The notes beneath the pieces were generated by a model. It had not been told where the DNA came from. It made no database searches and saw only the letters and a list, made by a program, of their open reading frames with translations. Made by a program: the position numbers and the translations under genes. This document shows, piece after piece, positions 1 to 8,272 of a stretch of 64,000 bases of DNA; positions within the stretch are counted from its first letter, which is position 1; every line of letters begins with the position of its first letter. The stretch comes from Streptococcus suis 10581 (lineage in GTDB: Bacteria; Bacillota; Bacilli; Lactobacillales; Streptococcaceae). The stretch spans positions 1 to 64,000 of the forward strand of contig ALKQ01000069.1 of assembly GCA_000440235.1 (NCBI GenBank). Direction: 5' to 3'.

Positions 1-1
1 G

Positions 2-211
2 ACGCCCGAATCAAAAGTTAAACAAAGCCAGCCGAAGAAAGTAAATATCACAAGCGACTATAAACAACACTTGGCAGACACTATTGCACAAAACAACAAG
101 GATATTTCAGCCTGTCAAAAGCAAATTGAAGAACTTCATCAATTGATTGATGAAAAGAAAATCCAAAATAAAAAGTTGCAGGCTATTTCAGTAGCCATTG
201 ATGATTTATAA
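2..211 (+). CDS. C-terminal end of a small ICE protein (partial)
   Basis: An open frame enters from the left edge and stops with TAA at 209-211. The visible 69 residues are lysine- and glutamine-rich, with a heptad-like helix near the end (ISACQKQIEELHQLIDEKKI), so a short coiled coil is likely. The next gene follows 50 bases later on the same strand, suggesting one operon. I do not recognise the family. The start lies outside the window. Confidence 0.6.
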   Translation, partial: TPESKVKQSQPKKVNITSDYKQHLADTIAQNNKDISACQKQIEELHQLIDEKKIQNKKLQAISVAIDDL

Positions 212-260
212 GTCAGGTAGTCCTATGCGGGCTACCTTTTTATAATTGAAGGAGAAGATA

Positions 261-557
261 ATGAAATTTTTTCAAAAGAAAAAACAGAACCAGGATCAAT
301 TTAAACGACTGATTCATCGACTATCTGAGATGTCAGATACTGAACTAACCAAAGTAGAACAACTCCTAGATGTGGTTTTTGATACAAATTTTAAGCCTGA
401 TAGAAACGTTGAATTATCTCAAAGCGTTATAACCGATGAGGAACAAAGTCTTGATAAGTCGATTCAGGAAGCGAAAAATAAACTTAACACGGAACAATTG
501 GAAAAAAACATTGAGAGATTTAGACAAGGTAGGCGAGAGAGCAATAATAACAAATAA
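261..557 (+). CDS. Small charged ICE protein, function unknown
   Basis: The ORF of 98 residues begins at ATG 261, eight bases after a good GGAGA ribosome-binding site; an in-frame TTG at 246 lies upstream of that site and is unlikely to be used. The product is highly charged, starts with a basic patch (KFFQKKKQNQ), and ends in a lysine/asparagine tail. It looks helical throughout, with no signal peptide or membrane segment. Its place, directly after another small charged ORF and just inside the ICE, suggests an accessory conjugation gene. No function can be assigned from sequence. Confidence 0.6.
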   Translation: MKFFQKKKQNQDQFKRLIHRLSEMSDTELTKVEQLLDVVFDTNFKPDRNVELSQSVITDEEQSLDKSIQEAKNKLNTEQLEKNIERFRQGRRESNNNK

Positions 558-565
558 CAGACCAA

Positions 566-874
566 TTATTTTGGCCTGTTTTTTGAAATATGTGTCATCG
601 TTGAATCGTAACAATATAGCCTAGCTAGATTATTATCTCGTGAAGTTTCCACATTGAACATAAAATAATGGTCACGATGGTCTTTCGAATTTTTCTTATT
701 TAGCTTGAAATAGGGCTTTTGAGATTTTGCCATGGCAAGCATAATATCATCTGTTAAAAAAGTAAGTGGATTATCTAGGGCTGAGTAGCGATAGAAATCT
801 TCTTCAAAATTTCGGTAGCTATCACTAAAATAGTCCATTTGTAATTGATTTTTATTAAACTCAAGCTGATTCAT
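566..874 (-). CDS. Small ICE-associated protein (DUF5960-like), function unknown
   Basis: This 102-residue ORF starts at ATG 874 behind a GAGGTGG ribosome-binding site. It has a Phe/Tyr-rich N-terminal half (MDYFSDSYRNFEEDFYRYS), a segment LTFLTDDIMLAMAKSQKPYF, and a lysine/histidine-rich middle. It resembles the small proteins called DUF5960 in streptococcal ICEs; that match is from memory and unverified. It is convergent with the preceding small gene, with 8 bases between stops. Its start overlaps the end of an upstream fragment at 861-992, as expected of a former operon pair. No membrane segments or catalytic motifs are visible. Confidence 0.55.
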   Translation of the reverse strand: MNQLEFNKNQLQMDYFSDSYRNFEEDFYRYSALDNPLTFLTDDIMLAMAKSQKPYFKLNKKNSKDHRDHYFMFNVETSRDNNLARLYCYDSTMTHISKNRPK

Positions 875-992
875 ATTCCACCTCTAAGTCTATTGCAAGA
901 ATATCAGAGATTTGAATACTGATGTAACCTTTTTTAGTTTCATACGAAACAGATTGGAAGGTCAAGTTCCTTACTTTTCCAAAGTAAATTTT
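861..992 (-). pseudogene. C-terminal remnant of an ICE gene
   Basis: An uninterrupted minus-strand frame of 43 codons reads into a TGA at 861-863, overlapping the start of the next gene by 14 bases. It contains GYISIQISDILAIDLEVEYE, which looks like genuine protein, but it has no start codon and is cut off upstream by a stop at 993-995. I interpret it as the surviving 3' end of a truncated gene that was translationally coupled to its neighbour. The family is unknown. Confidence 0.4.
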
Positions 993-1001
993 TCAGGAAC
1001 T
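965..1001. repeat. Nested inverted repeat in gene-poor stretch
   Basis: The arms AGTTCCT and AGGAACT (965-971, 995-1001) enclose a second perfect dyad, TTACTTT-TCC-AAAGTAA (971-987). There is no T-run suited to a terminator on the plus strand. From here to about 1229 I see no credible gene, only AT-rich sequence. Confidence 0.35.
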
Positions 1002-1229
1002 GTCAGAATACTATTTAATTGATTATTGTATAGTTGATTGAGTAAAAGTAGTTTAAAAGAAGGTGTTGATATTCCTTTACAGATAAAACAAAAATAGAAT
1101 CAATCAGTATTCCTAATAAAAACTATCTGAGACCACTAGGGGCTACAATCAATCGGAATAGAGGTTTGTGCTTATCTGTTTTTGCAAATAGGCAGGAACC
1201 TCACTCTTGTAACATAAATAATAAAAATA

Positions 1230-1920
1230 AAGAAGTAGTCGAAGAGAACGCTATAACTGCAGTCCAGTCAGTCCTCTGGCAAAGATGTGTTCCATATCAA
1301 AGAGAGAGCATACAACTCAGAAAAGCAAGTTTCAATGGTTTACCTCATATCCAGTAATCTCCAGTTGTTATTCCCATATTCTGATGAAAGGGCGTCCATT
1401 AGTGATACCCTCTTTGTTTCAACAGATTATTAAGGTAGCCTAAGTCTGCTAAAATCACAGATTGTTGGCAACCTTACAATAAGTTATCAACTACTTTGAT
1501 ATCATAAACAGAAGCTGATATGATAATATAGTTCAGACTATAACCAGATAAGGTAACGAGCATGTGAACTTTGAAACCGTAGAACTATAAGTGTTTAGAG
1601 GCATTGTAGCCAGAGTCTGCAACTCCTTCGAAAATGCTTGTTCTGAGATTGCGAACAGACAGACAAATCGGTAAAGGAAAACTACCTACGATGGAAATTG
1701 ATTGTCTTGATCGGCGATTAAAGCGACTTCTTTCCAGCAGTCTGCCACTGGGAAATAGTTGGCAGACTCGGTGAAAATGGGGTTGTGCTTTGATTCTTAG
1801 CTCAGTTACTAATAGAGATTCATCCGCAACTTTTGTCAAGCTGACATTATAACGATGTTTCACTGAATTTGGGCAATAATCCTGATAAAGCTGATAACAT
1901 ACTTTGAATAATTGCATCAT
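1230..1920 (-). pseudogene. Decayed IS982-family transposase
   Basis: Reading from 1920 downwards, the frame gives an IS982-type transposase: a helical N-terminus, the motif LLERSRFNRRSR, then IVGSFPLPICLSVRNLR and GVADSGYNA. After a stop near 1585 the homology continues as FYGFKVHMLVTLSGYSLNY and, past another stop near 1457, QQSVILADLGYLNNLLKQRG. Beyond that frameshifts are needed to recover a segment like ELYALFDMEHIFARGLTGLQ. At least two in-frame stops plus frameshifts make it non-functional. It lies immediately upstream of the defence cassette and may mark how that DNA arrived. Terminal inverted repeats could not be placed. Confidence 0.75.
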
Positions 1921-2113
1921 ATTCCATTGTAAATGATGGGATTAATTGGTAAACTGTAAGTAGATCATTAGGACAACTTCCTGTTTGTTACTTACAGCAT
2001 AGTCCTTTTGTGCTTTTTGTGGTATTTTGAGTTTGACCTAGTACCACGGTTAATAAAGTAGTATAATAATAGTGAAGCGTAGTATATTATTTTGGAATTT
2101 CTGGAGGTAGAGG

Positions 2114-5100
2114 ATGCGGTCAAAGAGGAAAAAGCATGTTATTAATAATCAGGATTTAATGAGCCTTAAGGCAAAAGTCATTAAGGGGAAATTAGTCAGA
2201 AAAGACGTAATTAAAATAAAAGAGTCAAGTAACTCAATACTTAAAAGGGAGTTCTTTAGAACGACAATTATTACCAAGGAGTATTTTTCGCAACATTCTA
2301 AAAATACTATTATTAAAGATATTACCAAGGTAGAAAATCTTAATGTACTTAATGTAGATCCTGTCGGTTTTATGAAAGAAATGGAATGGTATATTTTAGA
2401 GTTACTCTTTTATAAAAAGCAATTGAATGAATATTCTTCACTTAAATTGGAATTTGAAGATTCTTTTTTTAGAAAAGGAGGAGATTTTGGTGAATCCATT
2501 TTAGTGCAAATAAAGGAGAAATTTGGTTTTTCTTTGTGGGGAATTGAGAATGAATTGTTGATTCAGAAAAACCAAAACAATCATACCAAAAAGGAGCTTC
2601 AAAAATACTGCGATAATAAATTCCAGAACAAGAGTAGCTATTTAAATTTTAATTCATATTTACTATCTCTTGTAGTCAATAAAATAGTAGATGAATCGGA
2701 TCCAATTCTCTATAGTAAAACAAGTAAAAAACAAATTGAGAATGTGCACCATACATTAAAACCCATACTTTCTTTTTTCGTTTCATTTGAAGATTTTCCA
2801 ATTGATGATGAAGAAATAGTTAGCATGCTATTATCTACGTCCGTATTGCTTTCTATAATAGATAGATTCAATATTTTAGTAAAGTTACTTTTGAATTTTC
2901 CAGAAAATATAAAGAAAAGAATTCGGAAGAATTTTATAGATTTATTAAGTCAGTTTGATGATTATAGAATAAAACATTTTTTATTCGAAGGTTCCGAATT
3001 TATTGAAAATATGAAAGATAGTGATATACAATTTGTTGAATCAGAAATTAAGTTGTATTGCGGAGACTACAAGCAGAACCAAGAATCAATTAATAGAGTA
3101 TTAAAAGAGTTTTACATTAGTAAATCAAGCCTGGATATGTTGACCTACTATACTTCATTACAGATTAGTGAGGGCGATTATGACGAGGATATATTAAATT
3201 CAGCGTATATCTTTGATTTGGTAGATATTATTGATTGCTATCGATCAGTAAAGAGTTTTAGTCAAACTTCTTTTGAAAAATATGTCAGTAAACTATTCTA
3301 CTATACTAGGAAATATAGTAATTTTGACTTACTCAATCAATTCTCGATGTATCTAAACCAATTTTTGAGTGGAAGTCAGAATGATATAAGGATAGAGTTG
3401 TTTGATAGGTATATTAGTTTGTCTTATTTGAAATATGTTGACAACATTTCAGAAACAGAAGAGTTCCTTTCTAAAACGAATGCATTATCAAATATAGATT
3501 TTGACAGTATAATAAATCAAAAATTCGATAATCTGAAATTTGCAGCAGAATTTGAGGTGGTTTTGAGCTTGTTGAGGCACTCAGAAATCAGCATTACTGA
3601 CTTTGAAATTCTTATTGAAGTAATCGAGAGACATAAACTACCTATTTGGTATCTAGAAGAGGTGAAGTATTTTCTTTATAAATATTATTTAGAGAAGCGA
3701 GATTTGGAAAATATAATATTAGAATTTTCAGATACATATTTCCGTACGAAAAATGCTATTTTTATGTACCCGTTAGATGAGATGAGGAATATTTTTGATG
3801 AAGAAAATCGTAATCTAGATTTATCAAAAATCGAGGTATCAATATTTGCAAAGCTATGTGGCTCAGAAAGATTGAAATATGTTTTTGAAGATTATCTAGA
3901 AAATAATTTAATAGATTATCCTTCTAGCATTAAAATTACAACTGGTAATAAAGATAGGGTCAGGTTTGTTTTAGAGTATATTTGTACACGTGATTTCTTA
4001 TCTGATATGGCATTGTTATTTGAATCCGAGGAACAAGTAGTCAACGAACGTCTAAGTATTCTTAGTAAATTGAACGAGGAAAATGAAGAAGACTTTGATA
4101 ACAAATATACAAAAGAAATTAGTGAATTGTCACAAGAGGTTTTATTGAAGAAACTGGTACGATCGGTAAATCAAAGTAAGTTAACTGTTGATAGTGAAAA
4201 AATATATGTGAAAAATAAGAAAGATTTTGACAAATTTTTCGATGATTTTTTTGATAGTGCAGATTCTAGTGAAGTTGAATATATTCCAATTTCAGATCAA
4301 TCAATAAATTTAAGCAATGGTGATCAATTGTTTTTTATAAATTTTAAGGAATATACACCTAAAATGAGGGCACTTGAAGGCGTGTTTGAGAGAATAGTTA
4401 ACAAGTTTCTATTTGATGATGATGGGTTAGACTCATATCTGAGCACAAGAATTAGGCATGGAACACTACAGGGGCAGATAAGGAAACCATTTAATAACAA
4501 TTACTTGATAACCGAGAAAATATCGGACTCTTCAGAAGTTTATGCTCAAAATGAGTACATAAGAGACATAGTTGGAGCTGAGTATGAAAAGATATCTGAT
4601 ATTTTAAATGAATTTTCAAAATCTATAGATAATGAAATATCCTATATTAAGCAAGAACTCTTGCAAATTAAATATAAGAGTCGAGGGATTGACTCCGGTA
4701 TATTTAATTTAAGCGATAGCTTCGACGACTTGGAACAAGAAGTTTATAATAAAGTTAAAGTTCTAAGCGATCAAAAGCAAATCTACGATAAAATTGTAGA
4801 ATATATTTGGAAAAAAATTGATGATAAGGTATCTAAGTTACAGAGTTTAATAAAAAATGAAATTACAAACAATTTTATTGATAAATTGACAAGATTGGAA
4901 GCTAGTTTGCTTGCAAACGATGTAGAAGCCTCTATTATTAGAAATAATATCGCAACTTGTAAAACGGAAATTCAAAATGCTTTGGAGGAAGTGGCAGGCT
5001 GGTTTGAGCGCTCACAAATTTCTGAAGACACTATTGTCAGAAGCGAAGATTTGATTTCTGTTTCGGAAAATATTATTTCTAAAATAAATTCTGATTTTGA

Positions 5101-5545
5101 AAAAGTTACGTTCAATTTAGATTTAAGTGAGGATTATAGTATATCAAGTAAAGAACTACCTTTTTATATTGATATTCTCCTTATCTTATTTAATAATTCT
5201 ATGAAACATAGTGGTATTAGAAGTGACGACTTGACTATTAATGCTTCGATAACTGATGAAGACGAAGGTTCGGTTATTAAATTTAGAAATAACTACTTAA
5301 GTAATACAGAAGCCTCTATAAGAAAATCAGTTGAAAAGTTAGAAAAGGAATTGCAAGTTATCGATAGTAGCCTTGACATTCCAATGCTAACGAAGGAGGG
5401 AGGCTCAGGGTATTCAAAATTATACAAAATAATAAAGTTTAACTTGCAGAAAAAACCAACTTTTAATTTTAAAATAACATCCGAAGAATTTGAAGTCGGT
5501 ATTAGAATGGGGGAGTATAGTGAGAATACTAATAATCGAGGATGA
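2114..5545 (+). CDS. dtcA: Detocs-like sensor: large protein with C-terminal histidine-kinase-type ATPase (DtcA-like)
   Basis: This 1143-residue protein is the first gene of a three-gene cassette. Roughly residues 1-750 are low-complexity-free and mainly helical in appearance, suited to a repeat-type sensor domain, but I recognise no motif there. Around residue 782 is STRIRHGTL, whose histidine is the best phosphoacceptor candidate. Residues 825-960 look coiled-coil. Near 1023-1033 is ILFNNSMKHSG, a good N-box of the HATPase family (Asn1028), followed near 1100 by a glycine-rich EGGSGYSKL segment like a G-box. In the known Detocs system DtcA senses phage infection and phosphorylates DtcC. Start ATG 2114 follows GGAGG at 2102-2106; a TATAAT at 2062-2067 could be the -10. 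Codon use is very AT-rich, suggesting horizontal origin. Confidence 0.8.
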   Translation: MRSKRKKHVINNQDLMSLKAKVIKGKLVRKDVIKIKESSNSILKREFFRTTIITKEYFSQHSKNTIIKDITKVENLNVLNVDPVGFMKEMEWYILELLFYKKQLNEYSSLKLEFEDSFFRKGGDFGESILVQIKEKFGFSLWGIENELLIQKNQNNHTKKELQKYCDNKFQNKSSYLNFNSYLLSLVVNKIVDESDPILYSKTSKKQIENVHHTLKPILSFFVSFEDFPIDDEEIVSMLLSTSVLLSIIDRFNILVKLLLNFPENIKKRIRKNFIDLLSQFDDYRIKHFLFEGSEFIENMKDSDIQFVESEIKLYCGDYKQNQESINRVLKEFYISKSSLDMLTYYTSLQISEGDYDEDILNSAYIFDLVDIIDCYRSVKSFSQTSFEKYVSKLFYYTRKYSNFDLLNQFSMYLNQFLSGSQNDIRIELFDRYISLSYLKYVDNISETEEFLSKTNALSNIDFDSIINQKFDNLKFAAEFEVVLSLLRHSEISITDFEILIEVIERHKLPIWYLEEVKYFLYKYYLEKRDLENIILEFSDTYFRTKNAIFMYPLDEMRNIFDEENRNLDLSKIEVSIFAKLCGSERLKYVFEDYLENNLIDYPSSIKITTGNKDRVRFVLEYICTRDFLSDMALLFESEEQVVNERLSILSKLNEENEEDFDNKYTKEISELSQEVLLKKLVRSVNQSKLTVDSEKIYVKNKKDFDKFFDDFFDSADSSEVEYIPISDQSINLSNGDQLFFINFKEYTPKMRALEGVFERIVNKFLFDDDGLDSYLSTRIRHGTLQGQIRKPFNNNYLITEKISDSSEVYAQNEYIRDIVGAEYEKISDILNEFSKSIDNEISYIKQELLQIKYKSRGIDSGIFNLSDSFDDLEQEVYNKVKVLSDQKQIYDKIVEYIWKKIDDKVSKLQSLIKNEITNNFIDKLTRLEASLLANDVEASIIRNNIATCKTEIQNALEEVAGWFERSQISEDTIVRSEDLISVSENIISKINSDFEKVTFNLDLSEDYSISSKELPFYIDILLILFNNSMKHSGIRSDDLTINASITDEDEGSVIKFRNNYLSNTEASIRKSVEKLEKELQVIDSSLDIPMLTKEGGSGYSKLYKIIKFNLQKKPTFNFKITSEEFEVGIRMGEYSENTNNRG

Positions 5546-5978
5546 TAAAAATAAAAGTTCTCAAATTATTGAACGCTTGAAAAACCAATATTCCAATCTA
5601 ACATTTTCAGAAAAGAGGTCATTTCAACAGGGTGTAAAATCTTTGAGAAATTCTAGTTTTGATTTGCTACTTCTTGATATGACTCTGCCAACTTTCGATA
5701 TCGATACCAATAGTGGTGGTGGAAAAATTAGAAATTTTGCTGGAATGGAAATTTTAGAAGAAATGCTGCAACGAGATATTATTCTAAAAACAATCATTAT
5801 AACTCAATATGAAAGTTTTGGAGAAGAGCAAGTCACTATTTCTCAAATGCGAAGAATATTAAAGCAAAAGTATAATAAAAATTTTATTGAGATTATATAT
5901 TATAGCTCGTCCTCAAAAAGCTGGTTTGAGAGCTTAACAAAGTTAGTAGGAGAACTTAATGAAAGTACTGATAGTTGA
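5520..5978 (+). CDS. dtcB: Stand-alone receiver domain protein (DtcB-like)
   Basis: I choose the GTG at 5520, five bases after GGGGGAG and overlapping the end of the sensor gene; this gives 152 residues that begin directly with the receiver fold (RILIIEDDKNKS). The acidic pocket is Glu7-Asp8-Asp9, the phosphoacceptor is Asp53 in LLLLDMTLP, the conserved Thr is in TIIITQYE, and a Lys follows in SSSSKSW. There is no output domain. In described Detocs systems the second gene is such a receiver and acts as a phosphate buffer that prevents accidental activation of the effector. Overlaps of 26 bp upstream and 20 bp downstream indicate tight translational coupling. Confidence 0.8.
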   Translation: MRILIIEDDKNKSSQIIERLKNQYSNLTFSEKRSFQQGVKSLRNSSFDLLLLDMTLPTFDIDTNSGGGKIRNFAGMEILEEMLQRDIILKTIIITQYESFGEEQVTISQMRRILKQKYNKNFIEIIYYSSSSKSWFESLTKLVGELNESTDS

Positions 5979-7155
5979 TGACAATGGAAACAAAATTTCT
6001 GAAATAAAAGAAGTTTTCGATCAAAAAAAATGGGAAATTCAGGTTGCGACTGGAATTTATGACACGATAAGTTTCATTAGCAAAGATGAATTTGATTTAT
6101 TGATTTTAGATTTAGTTATACCTAAAAGATTTGGTTTAGATAATCCAGAGTTAAAAAATTCAATTGACTTGTTGGAGGAACTCCAAAGAAGTACAAAGAT
6201 TGTAAGGCCTAAATATATTGTTGGTTTAACAGCAGACGTTGAAGCACTTGATCAAGGAAATCCGATATTCTCTTCTGCATTTACTGAGATAATAAAATTT
6301 GATTTTTCGACTCAGGAGTGGCGTGAAAATTTGTTGGCAAAAATAAAAACAATTGAACAGTCTACTCCTAGCTACTATAATAAAAGCGGTTATCTCTACG
6401 ATTATGCAATTATTACGGCCTTGAATAGTCCAGAATTTGATGCCGTAAAGCAAGTTTTTGTAGACCATAACCCGATAAATGTTATGGGAGATAGCTCTAT
6501 TTACTATGAAGCAAAACTAAGCAATGGACAAAAACTTTTGTTAGCAACAGATGATAAAATGGGAATGGTTGCGATGGCTCAGTTTACAGAAAAAATCATA
6601 CAAACATTTCGACCTCGAAATGTTTGTATGAGTGGAATTGCTGCAGGGGTCGAAGGGGAGATTGGTCTTGGTGATATAATGGTGGCTAGTGAGTCATGGA
6701 ACTATGAAAGTGGAAAAATAGTAGAAGAAGGATTCCGTCCAGATTATAGTGCGATTGCTGTTAAACCAGAACTTCAGTCGAAGATACGGAAAATCACCGA
6801 CATGCCAATGAAATTATTTGGCATTAAACAGAGTTTTCAAGGGGAAGCTCCTAATCATGATTTAAAAATAAAGATTGGTCCAGTTGCATCTGGTTCAGCT
6901 GTTGTAGGAGATTCAGCAGTTTTGGAAAAACCAAAAAGCATGACTAGGAAATTGTTAGGACTTGAAATGGAAATATATGGAATGTATTTTTCATGTATGA
7001 ATACTTCAACACCAAAGCCAGAAAACTTTCTAGCCGTTAAGAGCGTCTGTGATTTTGCGAATGCAGAAAAAAATGATGTTTATCAAAGATATGCAGCGTA
7101 TACAAGTATAGGCTTTTTGAAACTGATTATTGAGGAAGGTGTTTTTCATTTTTAA
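5959..7155 (+). CDS. dtcC: Receiver fused to purine-nucleosidase domain, Detocs effector (DtcC-like)
   Basis: The 398-residue product has two domains. Residues 1-130 are a receiver (VLIVDDNGNK; phosphoacceptor Asp51 in LLILDLVIP). From about residue 148 (YDYAIITALNSPE) it is a PNP/UDP-phosphorylase-superfamily nucleosidase: the glycine-rich MSGIAAGVEGEIGLGD, the ribose-binding Glu338 in LEMEIYGMY, and the base-recognition Asp365 in SVCDFAN are all present. In Detocs the phosphorylated effector cleaves the N-glycosidic bond of ATP, giving adenine and ribose-5'-triphosphate and collapsing energy supply in the infected cell. The start has AGGAGA at 5948-5953. Catalytic residues look intact, so the cassette is probably active; substrate preference is inferred from the family. 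Confidence 0.82.
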   Translation: MKVLIVDDNGNKISEIKEVFDQKKWEIQVATGIYDTISFISKDEFDLLILDLVIPKRFGLDNPELKNSIDLLEELQRSTKIVRPKYIVGLTADVEALDQGNPIFSSAFTEIIKFDFSTQEWRENLLAKIKTIEQSTPSYYNKSGYLYDYAIITALNSPEFDAVKQVFVDHNPINVMGDSSIYYEAKLSNGQKLLLATDDKMGMVAMAQFTEKIIQTFRPRNVCMSGIAAGVEGEIGLGDIMVASESWNYESGKIVEEGFRPDYSAIAVKPELQSKIRKITDMPMKLFGIKQSFQGEAPNHDLKIKIGPVASGSAVVGDSAVLEKPKSMTRKLLGLEMEIYGMYFSCMNTSTPKPENFLAVKSVCDFANAEKNDVYQRYAAYTSIGFLKLIIEEGVFHF

Positions 7156-7420
7156 ATCAATTATTTTAAATACAGATATTACAATTTTGAGTATTATATT
7201 TAAAATAGGAATTGGCAATGAAAAAGAATACACCTATAACCTGTAGAACAAAATTATTTTACTAATACTTTTGTTCGATATTAGAAGTAACCGCATTTCA
7301 AAGTTATTAAGAAATATGAAGAAAAAATAGTTCCAAGGATATTTTGCTTCAAGGATAAGAGTCTGGGACAGACATCCATATTGGCTCCGCCCTCACCCAC
7401 AGAATAATGAAAACGAACAT
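7156..7420. other. Gene-free spacer after the defence cassette
   Basis: No credible ORF is present. Near 7367 a short GTCTGGGACAGAC-like sequence resembles the dispersed intergenic repeats seen elsewhere in this window. Around 7384 is a GC-richer patch (GGCTCCGCCCTCACCCAC) unlike its surroundings that shares GGGCGGAGCCA, on the opposite strand, with 8354-8364. Confidence 0.4.
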
Positions 7421-7458
7421 AAAGCCCTCACTAGGTGTATAATCTTAGTGAGGGCTTT
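7421..7458 (+). repeat. Perfect 13-bp inverted repeat upstream of IS110 remnant
   Basis: AAAGCCCTCACTA (7421-7433) and TAGTGAGGGCTTT (7446-7458) form a perfect 13-bp stem with a 12-base loop. A second hairpin, GATGAA-GTTA-TTCATC, lies at 7473-7488. They are 150-190 bases upstream of the IS110-type start codon, the position of the left-end non-coding region that specifies bridge RNA in intact IS110 elements. The plus strand has no T-run after the stem, so a simple terminator in that direction is unlikely. Confidence 0.5.
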
Positions 7459-7608
7459 GCGGTTGACGAGTTGATGAAGTTATTCATCGAGGGCAAAACT
7501 GATCCACTATACTGACGATCACCCCAAAATATGCGATAGGCATGAGTATGAAAATACGACTTAAAATCGGTAGATAAGTTCTCATATTTTAGCAGAAGGG
7601 AACTGTCA

Positions 7609-7935
7609 TGGATGTTCTCTATCAATCTTGTGCAGGTATTGATGTCCATCAAGCCAATATTGTCGTTTGTATCTTACACGGACCACTCCCCCTCAACCAG
7701 TTCATATGAAGGCCATCCCAGGTCAGAAAACTGATAAGAAGGATGTTCACTGGATTGCCAAATTAACACGGATTGGTATGCTTCCTCGGAGTTTCGTTCC
7801 CAATGAAACCATTCAAGAATTGAGGGAGTTGACCAGACAACGAAAACATTATGTGGAAAGTTGCAATCGAGAAACTAATCGTATCCATAAAATACTTCAG
7901 TCGGTACTAGCAACATATTTACCAGTAGACGGTCA
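7609..7935 (+). pseudogene. IS110-family transposase remnant with internal deletion
   Basis: ATG 7609 opens a typical IS110 N-terminus, with the catalytic-site motif AGIDVHQANIVVCIL. After about 34 codons the frame stops; the homology resumes one frame over with HMKAIPGQKTDKKDVHWIAK, TRIGMLPRSFVP and ELRELTRQRKHYVESCNRET, matching the middle of DEDD transposases. Roughly 40-60 residues between these blocks are missing, and everything after about 7935, including the C-terminal serine domain, is gone. The gene is dead. It lies between the defence cassette and the mobilisation region. Confidence 0.75.
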
Positions 7936-7952
7936 TTATACTTTTAGTTTGA

Positions 7953-8260
7953 TTGAATCAATTTTTAGATAAAGGTGTTCAGTGTTATATTGACTCCATT
8001 GATTTGGGGAATTTTGTAATGGAATACTGTATTAAATTCAGCTCAAAAGATAATACCGAATCTCTCTGTAATGGAACAAAGTGTCATATATATAAAATAG
8101 AACATATAAAGAATATTTTGAAAATTATCCAGAACCAACAAGAATGTTAATTGATTATATTTTTAAATATAACTATGTCTTTCCAGAGAGTATAATATTT
8201 ACATCTCTTGGTTCCACAGAGAAAATCACATTTGTATAAAGTTTTTTTGAGAGCTTAGGC
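7953..8260 (+). pseudogene. Possible frameshifted small gene of unknown function
   Basis: The plus strand holds two abutting frames that each look protein-like: MNQFLDKGVQCYIDSIDLGN onward (to 8150), and an overlapping frame from about 8096 carrying YKEYFENYPEPTRMLIDYIF that ends at 8260. Joined by one frameshift near 8100 they would form a protein of about 100 residues. No start fits the second part except ATG 8144. I recognise no family, and this may be chance. Confidence 0.25.
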
Positions 8261-8272
8261 TCTCTTTTTTCT
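8251..8272 (+). terminator. Rho-independent terminator
   Basis: The stem GAGAGC / GCTCTC with a TTAG loop is followed by a run of T. It separates the transposase debris from the mobilisation region. Confidence 0.7.

Noticed and set aside
1166..1357. 63-codon plus-strand ORF near the IS982 remnant
   Set aside because: It is antisense to the decayed transposase C-terminus and has no ribosome-binding site.
5959..7155. MTA/SAH nucleosidase of methionine salvage
   Set aside because: The catalytic domain is related, but the N-terminal receiver and the two upstream signalling genes do not occur with housekeeping nucleosidases.
7421..7458. Simple transcription terminator
   Set aside because: On the plus strand no T-run follows the stem; the position fits the IS110 left end better.
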